From Clostridioides difficile (GTDB lineage Bacteria; Bacillota; Clostridia; Peptostreptococcales; Peptostreptococcaceae): a DNA stretch of 61,215 bases. The notes beneath the pieces are model-generated. The model was not told the DNA's origin, made no database searches, and saw only the letters and a program-made list of their open reading frames with translations. Position numbers and translations under genes: made by a program. Of the stretch, positions 42,380 to 52,270 are shown piece by piece. Position 1 is the stretch's first letter, and each line of letters opens with the position of its first letter. The stretch covers positions 1-61,215 of the forward strand of contig NZ_OEZH01000091.1 of NCBI RefSeq assembly GCF_900243075.1. The letters run 5' to 3'.

Positions 42380-43372
42380 CTAATTTTGATTGTACAACAT
42401 ATCTTTAATATCTATTTTCTTTTCTTGCATTCCGTTAGACATTAAGAATTCCTGTGTATCTTCTAATTCTTTTATATCCTTATCTGTTATTTTAGAACTA
42501 AAATCATACCAAGAATACATTTCTTTTGTTTCATCTAAAGATAAACCAACTTCTTTAGACACAACATCCATTACTTTATCCTTGTTTTCATCCATATATT
42601 TTAAAGTTTCTTCATGAACCTTCATAAATCTTTTTACTAATTCAGGATATTTTTGAGCAAAATCATCACTTACCGCAGTAACTATTATTCCACTAACTAA
42701 TCCTTCTCCATTTACAATCATTTTAGCACCTGAATTTATTGTTTTTAACGCTACTGGTCCTGCAAGCATTGCGACATCAGCACTTTTACTTTCTAATGCA
42801 GAAGCAGCACTAGGAATATCCATATTTACATATTCAACATCATCTATAGTGTATCCTTCCTTAGCAAGTGCAGCAATTAACAACTGGTGAAGTATAGTTC
42901 CTTTTGGTCCTACAATTTTTTTACCTTTTAAGTCTTTTATAGATTTTATGTTTTCATTATTAGTTATAAGCATATACCCTTTTGGCGAACGGCTATAAAT
43001 ATTTGTAATTTTAAGACCAACACCATTTGAAGCTGCTATTATTGCAGATGTCCCCCCCAATGCATGTAAAAAATCTAGCTCACCTGCTGCTAGTGCTTGA
43101 GTTTGTTCTGGTCCTGTTGTCAATTCATGAAAATTAACTTTTATATTGTCCTTTTTAAATTCCTTTCCAAATAAATCATCCTTTTTTTCTAATATACTAG
43201 GAACATTAAGTGGTGATTTTACATAAGTTAAATTTATTTCCTTAGGTAAACTAGCTTCTTTTTTTGCAGGTGCATCTTTCTCATCATTTGTTGTTGAACA
43301 ACCTACAGTACCAACCAACACCATTACTAAAGATGTCATTACTGCTAAAATCTTTTTGCTTCTTTTAATCAA
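42380..43372 (-). CDS. Substrate-binding lipoprotein of an SsuABC/TauABC-type importer
   Basis: A 330-residue NMT1/SsuA-family lipoprotein. The signal ends VGTVGC, and then the binding fold shows GPEQTQALAAGELDFLHALG, KSIKDLKGKKIVGPKGTILH and SADVAMLAGPVALKTI. Relatives bind sulfonates, taurine, nitrate, riboflavin or thiamine precursors, so the ligand is not fixed by sequence. Closeness to the SAM-controlled methionine importer fits a sulfur role but is weak evidence. It is the last gene of a three-gene operon, abutting the ATPase gene. Confidence 0.8.
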   Translation of the reverse strand: MIKRSKKILAVMTSLVMVLVGTVGCSTTNDEKDAPAKKEASLPKEINLTYVKSPLNVPSILEKKDDLFGKEFKKDNIKVNFHELTTGPEQTQALAAGELDFLHALGGTSAIIAASNGVGLKITNIYSRSPKGYMLITNNENIKSIKDLKGKKIVGPKGTILHQLLIAALAKEGYTIDDVEYVNMDIPSAASALESKSADVAMLAGPVALKTINSGAKMIVNGEGLVSGIIVTAVSDDFAQKYPELVKRFMKVHEETLKYMDENKDKVMDVVSKEVGLSLDETKEMYSWYDFSSKITDKDIKELEDTQEFLMSNGMQEKKIDIKDMLYNQN

Positions 43373-44104
43373 TTAAAACTCCCCCAATTCCCTTAATATT
43401 TCTTTTTTCAAGCTTATATAATAGCTTTTAGTTAAATTTCTATTATATTCATCTTCGACACTAAACTGTTTAATCCCTTTATTTTTACTAAAAACAATTA
43501 TTTTCTTTGCTATTTCCATAGCTTCTTCGATATTGTGAGTTACAAATACTACACCTTTTTTAGTATTTTTGTGGATATGTACAACTTCTTTTTGCATTTT
43601 TCTTCTTGTAAAATAATCTAGTGCTGCAAATGGCTCGTCCATTAGTAAAATATCTGGATTAAAGGAAAGTGCTCTTGCTATACTTACTCTGTGTGCCATT
43701 CCTCCTGATAATTCATTTGGATATGAGTTTTTAAACTTTTCAAGCTTCATCATTTTTAAATACTTGTCTAAATCAACTTTATTTCTATTATTTTTTTCAG
43801 TATGTAAAAGTATATTTTCACTTACATTCAGCCAAGGCATAAGTCTACTTTCTTGAAATACCACTCCTACTTTTGGAATACACTTTTTATCATCATTAAA
43901 GAAATATACATTTCCACTAGTTGCATTTTCAAGACCTGCTAAAATTCTAAGTAAAGTTGTCTTTCCGCATCCACTTTCGCCTAATATAACAGTTATTTCT
44001 TCACTAGATATATTTAAAGAGATATCATCAAGAACTAAATGCTCTTTATTATCAACTAAATATTTTTTGTATATATTTTCTAGTAAAAATCCATTCCTAA
44101 CCAT
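43373..44104 (-). CDS. SsuB/TauB-type ABC transporter ATPase
   Basis: A 243-residue ATPase with Walker A VILGESGCGKTTLL, Q-loop VFQESRLMPWLN (typical of the nitrate/sulfonate/taurine class), signature ELSGGMAHRVSIAR, Walker B ILLMDEPFAALDY and H-loop FVTHNIEEA. The signature LSGGM varies from LSGGQ, as is usual in this class. It overlaps the permease gene by eight bases and directly precedes the binding protein. Confidence 0.88.
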   Translation of the reverse strand: MVRNGFLLENIYKKYLVDNKEHLVLDDISLNISSEEITVILGESGCGKTTLLRILAGLENATSGNVYFFNDDKKCIPKVGVVFQESRLMPWLNVSENILLHTEKNNRNKVDLDKYLKMMKLEKFKNSYPNELSGGMAHRVSIARALSFNPDILLMDEPFAALDYFTRRKMQKEVVHIHKNTKKGVVFVTHNIEEAMEIAKKIIVFSKNKGIKQFSVEDEYNRNLTKSYYISLKKEILRELGEF

Positions 44105-44867
44105 TTAAATCAACCTGCTTCCCTTTGCTAAATCTTGTTATTGCCTTTGAAAATAGATAATCTGAAAGTATACCTAAAAATCCAATAACAAAAATTCCTA
44201 CCAATACAACATCAGTTCTAGACATATCTTTTCCATCAGAAATCAAATACCCTAGCCCTGAAGAAGCTGCAATAAGTTCTGCACCAATTATAGCTCTAAA
44301 ACTATATCCAAGTCCTAAACTAAGTCCAACAACAATATCTAACATAGAATTAGGAATTATTATTTTATAAAAAATTCTCTTTTTAGATAAATTAAAAGAT
44401 TTACCTACTTCTATTAATTTATTGTCACAATTTTTTATACCTTTTAGTGTATTTAAAAATATTGGAAAAAAGGATGCCAAAATGATAATTATAATTTTAG
44501 ATTCTTCACCTATACCAAACCATAAAATAAGCATTGGAACCAAAGCTAGTGGAGGTGTACTTCGCATGAATTCAAATAATGGTTTGAAGTATTCATACAT
44601 TTTTTTATTTACCCCAAATACAACTCCAAGTGGTATTGCTATCAGTGAGCTTATTAAAAAACCTATCAATATTCTTCTTATGCTGGCATAAACATTTAAG
44701 AAAATAGAACCATCATATATCATTTTTATAAAAGTATCTAGAACTATTTCAGGTGGTGGCAGAATATAGCTATTCCATATACCTAAAACACATACAATCT
44801 TCCATAAAATTAAGATTATAAAAAAAATATAATATCCTTTTAACTTTTTATGAATTTTCTCAAACAT
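44097..44867 (-). CDS. SsuC/TauC-type ABC transporter permease
   Basis: A 256-residue permease with about six helices. SIRRILIGFLISSLIAIPLG and EFMRSTPPLALVPMLILWFG are class signatures, with the EAA-type coupling loop near EVGKSFNLSKKRIFYKIII. It is the first gene of the operon. Only about 80 bases separate it from the AIM24 gene end, so its promoter must be there or transcription reads through. Confidence 0.88.
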   Translation of the reverse strand: MFEKIHKKLKGYYIFFIILILWKIVCVLGIWNSYILPPPEIVLDTFIKMIYDGSIFLNVYASIRRILIGFLISSLIAIPLGVVFGVNKKMYEYFKPLFEFMRSTPPLALVPMLILWFGIGEESKIIIIILASFFPIFLNTLKGIKNCDNKLIEVGKSFNLSKKRIFYKIIIPNSMLDIVVGLSLGLGYSFRAIIGAELIAASSGLGYLISDGKDMSRTDVVLVGIFVIGFLGILSDYLFSKAITRFSKGKQVDLNG

Positions 44868-44949
44868 ATAAAACTCCTTTTAACATATCTATCCCTACCA
44901 CCCTTTTTATTTTTTAATATCCTAAATAATAATTAATCTATAATAAAAT

Positions 44950-45660
44950 TTAATCTATACCAAGCCTTAATCCACCTGAACTCATTCTATCAGAAGGTGT
45001 AGAATCTGTTTTTAATCCAGACAATCTTTCAGATGGCTGTATAATAACTATTTGTCCAGGTTCAACAAATTCCATATGATAAGATTCCCCTGAAGTCTGA
45101 CCAATAAAAGTCTTCCATGATAGTTTTGATACTTTAGGATATGGTTCTCTTCCAGTCCAAGCTACTAATGCATCTGGGTCAACACAACAAGGTCCTTCAA
45201 GTATTAGAGGGTTACCATCTGTTATTATAGCAACATCTTGATTTTGACCTGTTTTATTTACTAAATGTGTAGTAAAAAGACCTTTTTGAGATATTACCCC
45301 TGAGCCAATCAATTTTACACTGTAGTTTAATTGTTCAGAAAACGCCAATAAGTTTTCACTCTCAACATAAATTGAATCACCTGGGTCAATTGATATTACA
45401 TCTACATGATAAGCATTTTGAGCTAGGTAAATTTCACCTTCACCTTCAACAACCATTATTGGCATTTGTTCTCCTGTCAATGACCTTTGAACATGACCTA
45501 ATAATGCTCTTCCTAAACCACCACCATTATTTGGACCTAATAACAATTTTTCAAAATTAAAATTTCCTTTAAAGGCTACCATAGCACCTTTTTTTGCAAA
45601 AAATTTGCCACTTCCCCTTGCTATACACATAAGTTCATTTGTTATATCAAATTTAAACAT
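44950..45660 (-). CDS. AIM24-family protein
   Basis: A 236-residue beta-rich protein of the AIM24/TIGR00266 family: GSGKFFAKKGAMVAFKGN, GHVQRSLTGEQMPIMVVEGE, GDSIYVESENLLAFSE and a late WKTFIGQTSGESYHMEF. Mitochondrial AIM24 helps inner-membrane organisation. The bacterial role is undefined. The ATG at 45660 is used; a GTG nine bases upstream is possible, and the ribosome site is weak for both. It is probably monocistronic. Confidence 0.85.
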   Translation of the reverse strand: MFKFDITNELMCIARGSGKFFAKKGAMVAFKGNFNFEKLLLGPNNGGGLGRALLGHVQRSLTGEQMPIMVVEGEGEIYLAQNAYHVDVISIDPGDSIYVESENLLAFSEQLNYSVKLIGSGVISQKGLFTTHLVNKTGQNQDVAIITDGNPLILEGPCCVDPDALVAWTGREPYPKVSKLSWKTFIGQTSGESYHMEFVEPGQIVIIQPSERLSGLKTDSTPSDRMSSGGLRLGID

Positions 45661-45787
45661 AATATTCACTCATATTGCTTAATCTAGCAATAATTCCTCC
45701 TAATCATATATTTATATATAATTATACAGTAAAATTACAACATAGTCTAACCTACTTCAAATATGAAATTTGTTATTTATATAAAAA

Positions 45788-45835
45788 ATAAGAACCTGAT
45801 AATAAAGTAATTTAAACTTTTTATCAGGCTCTTAT
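45788..45835 (-). terminator. Terminator of the feo operon
   Basis: ATAAGAACCTGATAA pairs with TTATCAGGCTCTTAT with one mismatch, followed on the minus strand by a T-rich run. It lies just after the FeoB-associated gene. Confidence 0.8.
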
Positions 45836-45840
45836 CTTAT

Positions 45841-45993
45841 CTATCTCTTAGTACTATGACAACTCTTACTACTTGAGCATCCAGAACAACCACATCCACA
45901 ACTACTACCATTCTTTTTTGAATTTTTAACCATATGCATTACAGCTAATGCCATTAATACTACTACAATAGCTGCTATAATAAATGTAGCCAT
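45841..45993 (-). CDS. FeoB-associated Cys-rich membrane protein
   Basis: A 50-residue protein with one N-terminal membrane helix (MATFIIAAIVVVLMALAV), a basic patch (KNSKKNG) and a cysteine-rich tail CGCGCSGC plus a later Cys (positions 32, 34, 36, 39, 45). This is the small FeoB-associated family (PF12669), which occupies the FeoC-like position after feoB. It may bind iron at the pump exit (inference). GGAG is eight bases before this ATG. It closes the feo operon 25 bases after feoB. Confidence 0.88.
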   Translation of the reverse strand: MATFIIAAIVVVLMALAVMHMVKNSKKNGSSCGCGCSGCSSSKSCHSTKR

Positions 45994-46018
45994 ATTCATC
46001 ACTCCTTATTTATATGAA

Positions 46019-48175
46019 TTAATTTTTCATATAACTTAATTTACCAATTTTTTCTTTTTTCATATTTCTATTTGAATAAGTTAAAACTGCAAAGACTACT
46101 GCTACTGGTATAATTATAGATATTATTGCCCCAGCAATACTTCCTCCAGTACCTAGAACTAAACTTCCAACTTGATTGATAAGGAGAGCAACTATATATG
46201 CTGTTAAAGTCTGGAATCCTAATGTAATCCATGTCCATTTCCATGAACCCATTTCCCTTTTTATAGCTCCAATAGCTGCAAAACAAGGCGCACAAAGCAT
46301 ATTGAATGCCATAAATGCAAATGCACTGGCTACTGTAAACATACTTGCAACTGAACCAAGAAGTGCTGGGTCTTGTTCTGTTGCATCTGATATACCAAAT
46401 AAAACTCCAAATGTTCCCACTACATTTTCTTTAGCTACTAGACCTGTAACTGTTGCTACTGATGATTGCCAGTTTCCAAATCCAAGAGGTGCAAATATTG
46501 GTGCAACTATATTTCCTAAGCTAGCTAATATGCTCTCTCCAGCATCTACCATTTGTAATGACCAGTTAAATGATTGTAAGAACCAAATTACTCCACAAGC
46601 AACAAATATAATTGTTCCTGCTTTGATTATGAATGCTTTTCCTCTATCCCACATGTGTATCAAAACACCTTTTGCACTTGGAATATGATATTGAGGTAAT
46701 TCCATAACAAAAGGAGATGGTTCCCCTGCAAATAAACTAGTTCTCTTTAATATAATTCCACAGATGATTATCATTACAATACCTAAGAAATACATTGATG
46801 GAGCTACCCATGAAGCACCTCCAAATAATGCTCCTGCAAATAATGCTATTATTGGAATCTTAGCTCCACATGGAATGAATGTAGTTAACATAATAGTCAT
46901 TTTTCTATCTCTATCATTCTCTATAGTACGAGTTGACATAACTCCTGGAACTCCACAACCTGAACTTATAAGCATTGGTATAAATGATTTTCCTGAAAGA
47001 CCAAACTTACGGAAAATTCTATCCATTATAAAAGCTACACGTGACATGTATCCACAATCTTCTAATATTGACAATAGTAAGAATAAAAGCATGATTTGTG
47101 GTACAAATCCTAATACTGCTCCAACTCCACCAATTAGCCCATCAACTACAAGTCCTTGTAACCACTCTGCTACATTTAAAGAAGCTAGAAAATTACTTAC
47201 ACTACCTTGAATAATTTCTCCAAACAGTACATCATTTGTCCAATCAGTCGCTATAGCCCCCAACGAACTTACTGCTATATAGTAAACTCCCCACATTATA
47301 AGTGCAAAAATAGGTAATGCTAGTATACGATTTGTTACAATCTTATCTATTTTATCTGATACAGTTTCTTTACCTTTTCTATTTTTCTTTATTATATTTG
47401 AAATTATTGAACTAATAAATTCATAACGATTAGCTGTTATTATACTTTCACTATCATCATCCAATTCATCTTCACAATTTCTAGTTATTTCTTCAATGCT
47501 ATTCAATACTGTTTTAGAGATATCAAGCTTTTGTATAACATTTTCATCTCTTTCAAATAGCTTTATAGCTAGCCAGCGTGTTTCCATATCTATGTATGGA
47601 GTCTTTTCTTCTATTATTTTTTCAATTTTTTCTATTGCTTCCTTACTTTCATCAACGAATGGCAATTTAAAATCTAATTTATTGTTACTACTTGCAAGTT
47701 CAATTGCCTTTTCAGCAGCCTCCATAATGCCTTGACCTTTAACTGCTGTTACTTCTACCACTGGGCAACCTATAACTTCAGATAGTTTTTTAATATTTAT
47801 CTTGTCACCATTCTTGTTAACAATATCCATCATATTAAGAGCTATAACAGTTGGTATACCTAACTCTAAAACTTGAGTTGTAAGATATAAATTTCTCTCT
47901 ATATTTGATGCGTCTACAATATTTATTACTGCATCTGGCTTATCATCTAGCATAAAATTACGTGTAACTACTTCCTCTAATGTATATGGAGATAAAGAAT
48001 AAATACCTGGTAAATCTACTATTTCTACATCTTTATTTCCTTTTAATTTTCCACCTTTTTTTTCAACTGTTACTCCTGGCCAGTTACCAACATATTGCGA
48101 TGAGCCTGTAAGCCCATTGAACATTGTTGTCTTACCACAGTTAGGATTTCCTATGAGACCTATTTTTATTGACAT
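46019..48175 (-). CDS. feoB: Ferrous iron transporter FeoB
   Basis: A 718-residue membrane protein. The N-terminal G domain has G1 GNPNCGKTTMFNGL, G3 DLPGIYSLSPYT and G4 NMMD, followed by the helical GDI region. The membrane part has two gate domains (FVPQIMLLFLLLSILEDCGY, then IPMLISSGCGVPGVMSTRTI with the conserved cysteine). It imports Fe2+, the main iron form in the anaerobic gut. The ATG at 48175 is correctly spaced from GGAGGG; an ATG six bases upstream is too close. A Fur box precedes it. Confidence 0.96.
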   Translation of the reverse strand: MSIKIGLIGNPNCGKTTMFNGLTGSSQYVGNWPGVTVEKKGGKLKGNKDVEIVDLPGIYSLSPYTLEEVVTRNFMLDDKPDAVINIVDASNIERNLYLTTQVLELGIPTVIALNMMDIVNKNGDKINIKKLSEVIGCPVVEVTAVKGQGIMEAAEKAIELASSNNKLDFKLPFVDESKEAIEKIEKIIEEKTPYIDMETRWLAIKLFERDENVIQKLDISKTVLNSIEEITRNCEDELDDDSESIITANRYEFISSIISNIIKKNRKGKETVSDKIDKIVTNRILALPIFALIMWGVYYIAVSSLGAIATDWTNDVLFGEIIQGSVSNFLASLNVAEWLQGLVVDGLIGGVGAVLGFVPQIMLLFLLLSILEDCGYMSRVAFIMDRIFRKFGLSGKSFIPMLISSGCGVPGVMSTRTIENDRDRKMTIMLTTFIPCGAKIPIIALFAGALFGGASWVAPSMYFLGIVMIIICGIILKRTSLFAGEPSPFVMELPQYHIPSAKGVLIHMWDRGKAFIIKAGTIIFVACGVIWFLQSFNWSLQMVDAGESILASLGNIVAPIFAPLGFGNWQSSVATVTGLVAKENVVGTFGVLFGISDATEQDPALLGSVASMFTVASAFAFMAFNMLCAPCFAAIGAIKREMGSWKWTWITLGFQTLTAYIVALLINQVGSLVLGTGGSIAGAIISIIIPVAVVFAVLTYSNRNMKKEKIGKLSYMKN

Positions 48176-48220
48176 TTCCATTCCCTCCATTATTATTTAG
48201 ACACATAACTGTTTTGATAC

Positions 48221-48240
48221 AGAAAATCATTCTCATTATA
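48221..48240 (-). promoter_or_regulatory. Fur box and -10 element between feoA and feoB
   Basis: On the minus strand TATAAT (48240-48235) is followed at once by TGAGAATGATTTTCT (48235-48221), which matches the Fur consensus at about 12 of 15 positions. It could drive feoB separately from feoA under iron control. The -35 region is weak. Confidence 0.5.
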
Positions 48241-48272
48241 TAATTGCATTAACCCTATTCTAATTAATTTTA

Positions 48273-48494
48273 TTATTCCACAATAATTTTTTCTGCATCT
48301 GATTTACGAATTGATAGTTCATAATCTCTGACTGTTATTTCAATTGGATCTCCAAGAGGAGCTACTTTTCTTACAAATACATCAACCCCTCTTGTAATCC
48401 CCATATCCATTATACGTCTTCGTGTGGCTCCTTCTCCTTCTAATTTCTTGACTTTTACAGTCTCTCCACACTTAATATCCTTTAGTCTGTTCAT
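48273..48494 (-). CDS. feoA: FeoA-family protein
   Basis: A 73-residue SH3-like protein: LKDIKCGETVKVKKLEGEGA, RRRIMDMGITRGVDVFVRKV, APLGDPIEITVRDYELSIRK. It has the complete FeoA pattern. It should bind FeoB on the cytoplasmic side and tune transport. It follows a second feoA copy by 12 bases. Confidence 0.93.
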   Translation of the reverse strand: MNRLKDIKCGETVKVKKLEGEGATRRRIMDMGITRGVDVFVRKVAPLGDPIEITVRDYELSIRKSDAEKIIVE

Positions 48495-48506
48495 GCCATT
48501 ACCTCC

Positions 48507-48719
48507 CTATATTATTATTCTACTTGCCATTTTTTTATCTAATGCAACTCTAGTATCTTTTACATCTATTATTAAATTACCATCTATCTTAGAAATTATT
48601 TTAACATTTGTACCGACTACAAAACCTATACTATTTAAAAAAGTTCTTGTCTTATCACTTCCTGAAATTTTCTTTATAACTACTTCTTCACCTGTATTTG
48701 ATAATATCAATGGCATCAT
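48507..48719 (-). CDS. FeoA-family protein, first copy of the operon
   Basis: A 70-residue FeoA domain (GSDKTRTFLNSIGFVVGTNV, KIISKIDGNLIIDVKDTRVA) diverged from the second copy: the lead GExxxI segment is altered to GEEVVIKKISG. Tandem FeoA proteins may form a heteromeric partner for FeoB (inference). GAGGGGG precedes the ATG. A possible promoter, TTGCAA-17-TAGACT, lies upstream on the minus strand near 48860-48890. The remaining gap to 48967 shows no gene. Confidence 0.9.
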   Translation of the reverse strand: MMPLILSNTGEEVVIKKISGSDKTRTFLNSIGFVVGTNVKIISKIDGNLIIDVKDTRVALDKKMASRIII

Positions 48720-48967
48720 ATAATATTCCCCCTCTTAAACTAATTTAAATTTACAAGCAATCGTTATCTTATATATAAATTATAATATCTTAAATTTTAA
48801 CCTGTTAAAATAATCACCTATTTTTTCCCTTCTTTTTACAATTCCTAATTTTGATTTAAGTCTATCACAATAGTATAAGTTTTGCAAGTGATTATTGTAT
48901 TCTTTTGATTTTTTTTCTCATTTGATTCATTGTATTAATAAATCCCATAAAAATTCATATAAAAATA

Positions 48968-49020
48968 AAGAGGCTCTAAAATAGCATATTCAACTATATT
49001 AAAGCATCTCTATTTATAAG
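48968..49020 (-). terminator. Probable terminator after the EAL gene
   Basis: On the minus strand AAATAGAG pairs with CTCTTTATTT, with imperfect inner pairing around AATATAGTTGAATATG, followed by T-rich sequence. Confidence 0.5.
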
Positions 49021-49032
49021 TTTTCACATTAC

Positions 49033-51942
49033 TTATATATTGTTTTCTTCTTTTTTAAAAGCGATTTTCTCAAACTCTTTTACAGGTATTGGCTTAGAAA
49101 ACAAGTATCCTTGTACCATATCACACCCAATTTGTTTTAAAAATTCTACTTGTGAAATAGTTTCTACCCCTTCTGATATTACCTTCATTTTTAGTTCCTT
49201 TGCCATTCTGATGACATTAGATATAACAATTTTTTCATTATTATTCTCATCTTTTTCTGTAAAAAATGCTCTATCTAATTTTAATATATCAACAGGCAAT
49301 TCTTTTAAAAGATTAAGTGAAGAATATCCTGTACCAAAATCATCCATAGAAATTACAAATCCATTTTCTTTCAAATGATTCATTGTATCAAGTAATCCTT
49401 CTATATTATCTAATACTGCTGTTTCCGTTAGTTCTAATTCTATAAGGCTTGTTGGGATTTTATATTTATCTACAATTAATCTAAACTGCTCAATAAAATT
49501 GCTATTTATAAAATGCATTCGAGACAAGTTGACAGATATAGGTACCACTTTTTGACCTTCATCCATCCACTCTCTAATCTTTTTGCATACCTCTTCAAAT
49601 ACATAAAAATCAATATTTACAATAAAACCATTCCTCTCAAATACAGGAATAAACTCTATTGGTGGTATTAAACCTTTTTTTGGATTATCCCAACGAACAA
49701 GTGCCTCTGCCCCTGTAATTTGATAATCTGAAAGACTATATTTGGGTTGAAAATAAACAATAAATTCTCCATTCTTAAGAGCATCTACCATTGAATTTTC
49801 AATTTCTTTCTCTTTTAATATTTTTTTATGCATTTCATTGTCATAAAAGGCAAATGAATTTTTATGACCACCTTTTATAGTTTTCCTTGCAGTATTTGCT
49901 CTATCCATAATAGTGTTTATATCATTGTCACTCTTACTTATTTTATATATGCCACAATCTAAAATCAATTTATAATAGTTTATTTGAGGATTACTGAATA
50001 TCTGAACCTTATTGTAAATATTATTTAACCTTGCTTTAATATCTTCATCTGTCTTATATTTAATAAGAAGAACAAAGTGGTCAGCAGAAACTCTTGCAAA
50101 AATTTCATCTTCCCCTAATTCACTTGCAATAGTATTTGATATGTGTATCAAAATCTTATTTCCCATATTATATCCAAACATATCATTTATATATTTAAAT
50201 TTGTCAACATCCATATAAAACAATACATATTCTTGTGGATTATTTTTAGCAAACAATTTACTCGAATTGATTTTAAACTTATCTATACTATCTGCTCCTG
50301 TTAATGAATCTGTATAGGCAATCCTCTTTAGAGAGTCCTCTTTCTTCTTTTTATTATAAATTATATATTTAATAGCAATTAAAAATAAAATACATACAAA
50401 AAAAATAGTTTGTATTGAGTACTCTTTAAAAATTATACTGAATGGCACTTTATATGGCTTCTCAATAGTGTTAAAATATATACTATCACTTAATTCTTCT
50501 TCAGTAATTTTATCTATTGATTTATTTAAAATTGATACCAATATAGGGTCAGTTTTATTTGATACCCCTATACACATTCCATAACTGGTATCTAAAACAG
50601 ACATAATAGATAAACTCTCACTCTTTCCTTCCCTTAAAAGTTCATCAAGCTGATAAGAACTAAGTATCATCAAATTTGCTTTCCCTGTATTTATAGCATT
50701 TAAACAGCCTTCTACAGACTTATAAGATGTTGTCTTAGAATTTTCAAAACTTTTTTCTATATAAGAATCAATAGACTTATAACTACTAGTTAAAGCAATA
50801 TTTAAATCATCATTGAGATTGGTTCCTAACTTTCCGACCATAACCATTGGAATATTTATGTATGGGTTTGTCAATTTCATATTAAATCGTTTTTCTTTAT
50901 TATATTCATTTATTGAACCACATAACATATTTGCCTTTCCATTTTTTATGTAATCAAGACTTTCATTATAATTTTTTGTTTTAATATATTCAAATTTTAT
51001 ACCACATTTTTTTGATATAATTGACATTAAATCAGAACTTATACCTTTAAATGAATTACTTTCTTTATCATAATACTCAACAGGAGACCAATCTGAATCG
51101 TATACCATAGTAAGCTTTGGATTTGTTTTAATAAAATTTATTTCTTGACGAGTAAATGCTAAGGAATTGGTAATCTCTCTTTTAAAATACTTTTTATATA
51201 ATTCCAACTCATAATACATATCGTTCGTTTTTGCTTCTTTTAAAGCATAATCTAGTTCTTTTGCTAAGTTAGGTTTCTCTTTTGTAGTAGCAAAATAAAA
51301 AGGTTCTACAGAGAACTTACTAACTATTTTCATTCCTTTAGCATCTATAATACTTCCACAGACAAGTGCATCTGCCTTATTTTCATTGACAGACTCAATC
51401 AATTCACCAATAGAATTACAATATATATATTTCACTGAAAAATTATTTTTTTCTCTATACTTCTCAAATGCAATATTATGAAAATTCCCTCTAATCACAG
51501 CTACTCTCATGCCATCAAATGAATTTATATCTTCATAAAACATATTATTATTACTATCACTGGTATATAGAGTACCATATTCATATCCTGAATTTAGTTT
51601 AGGAAAATTAAATATTTTATTTCTTTCATCATTATTCTGTAAAGGTCCAAGTAAATCTATTTCACCTTTTTCTAGCCTGTCTAAACACTCTTTCCAAGAC
51701 CCTTTTACAAACTCATACTCCCATCCTGTATATTTTGAAATTTCCTTTAAATAGTCATAACCATATCCTGTATAAGAATGTTCTTTTGATGAAGATATTA
51801 TTCCATAGTTATCACAATATCCAACTCGTATTTTTTTTGAATTTTTAGATTCAGCAGCAGAACATTGAACATTATTAAAACATAATATAATAAGTAAAAA
51901 TGTCAAAGAAAGTATCAAGAAGTGCTTTTTAAATGGTTTCAT
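49033..51942 (-). CDS. Periplasmic-sensing c-di-GMP phosphodiesterase (two SBP_bac_3, GGDEF, EAL)
   Basis: A 969-residue membrane protein. A signal peptide (1-28) leads to two solute-binding domains of the SBP_bac_3 type outside the cell (about 37-255 and 270-490), then one membrane helix (about 508-528). The GGDEF domain (about 545-700) reads VSADHF at the active site, so it cannot be a normal cyclase. The EAL domain (about 710-960) keeps EALVRW, LELTET, DDFGTGYSS, LKLDRAF, EGVET and QGYLFSKP and should be active. It probably lowers c-di-GMP in response to an amino-acid-like ligand. From memory it corresponds to CD1476. Confidence 0.9.
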   Translation of the reverse strand: MKPFKKHFLILSLTFLLIILCFNNVQCSAAESKNSKKIRVGYCDNYGIISSSKEHSYTGYGYDYLKEISKYTGWEYEFVKGSWKECLDRLEKGEIDLLGPLQNNDERNKIFNFPKLNSGYEYGTLYTSDSNNNMFYEDINSFDGMRVAVIRGNFHNIAFEKYREKNNFSVKYIYCNSIGELIESVNENKADALVCGSIIDAKGMKIVSKFSVEPFYFATTKEKPNLAKELDYALKEAKTNDMYYELELYKKYFKREITNSLAFTRQEINFIKTNPKLTMVYDSDWSPVEYYDKESNSFKGISSDLMSIISKKCGIKFEYIKTKNYNESLDYIKNGKANMLCGSINEYNKEKRFNMKLTNPYINIPMVMVGKLGTNLNDDLNIALTSSYKSIDSYIEKSFENSKTTSYKSVEGCLNAINTGKANLMILSSYQLDELLREGKSESLSIMSVLDTSYGMCIGVSNKTDPILVSILNKSIDKITEEELSDSIYFNTIEKPYKVPFSIIFKEYSIQTIFFVCILFLIAIKYIIYNKKKKEDSLKRIAYTDSLTGADSIDKFKINSSKLFAKNNPQEYVLFYMDVDKFKYINDMFGYNMGNKILIHISNTIASELGEDEIFARVSADHFVLLIKYKTDEDIKARLNNIYNKVQIFSNPQINYYKLILDCGIYKISKSDNDINTIMDRANTARKTIKGGHKNSFAFYDNEMHKKILKEKEIENSMVDALKNGEFIVYFQPKYSLSDYQITGAEALVRWDNPKKGLIPPIEFIPVFERNGFIVNIDFYVFEEVCKKIREWMDEGQKVVPISVNLSRMHFINSNFIEQFRLIVDKYKIPTSLIELELTETAVLDNIEGLLDTMNHLKENGFVISMDDFGTGYSSLNLLKELPVDILKLDRAFFTEKDENNNEKIVISNVIRMAKELKMKVISEGVETISQVEFLKQIGCDMVQGYLFSKPIPVKEFEKIAFKKEENNI

Positions 51943-52008
51943 ATTTAAAAACCTCCTAATTTTTCAACTTACTTTAACTTATTTAGTTTTTCAGTTGTAG
52001 CTATCTTT

Positions 52009-52037
52009 ATTGTAATGGTAAATATATCAAATTGCAA
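52009..52037 (-). promoter_or_regulatory. Promoter of the SBP-EAL gene
   Basis: On the minus strand TTGCAA (52037-52032), 17 bases and TACAAT (52014-52009) form a good SigA promoter about 65 bases before the start. The rest of 51943-52270 shows no gene. Confidence 0.6.
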
Positions 52038-52270
52038 TATTCTCATATAATATTCTTATTCAACTATAATTAATTTCTTATTATCTATTTAAATACCCTG
52101 TCTAATATTAATTTCTCATAAATGATAAAAGCATAATTAACACTATAATTCTAGTGATTGATTCAATTTCAAAAAATATAATAACACTACCAATATCTTA
52201 AATATCAATAGTGCCATAAAAAATTTTTCAGATTGATTAAATCTTTTTATATATTTTATAATAATCTATA

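Noticed and set aside
46176-47210. Long plus-strand open frames of 170 and 148 codons
   Set aside because: They lie antisense to feoB and show no ribosome site or domain.
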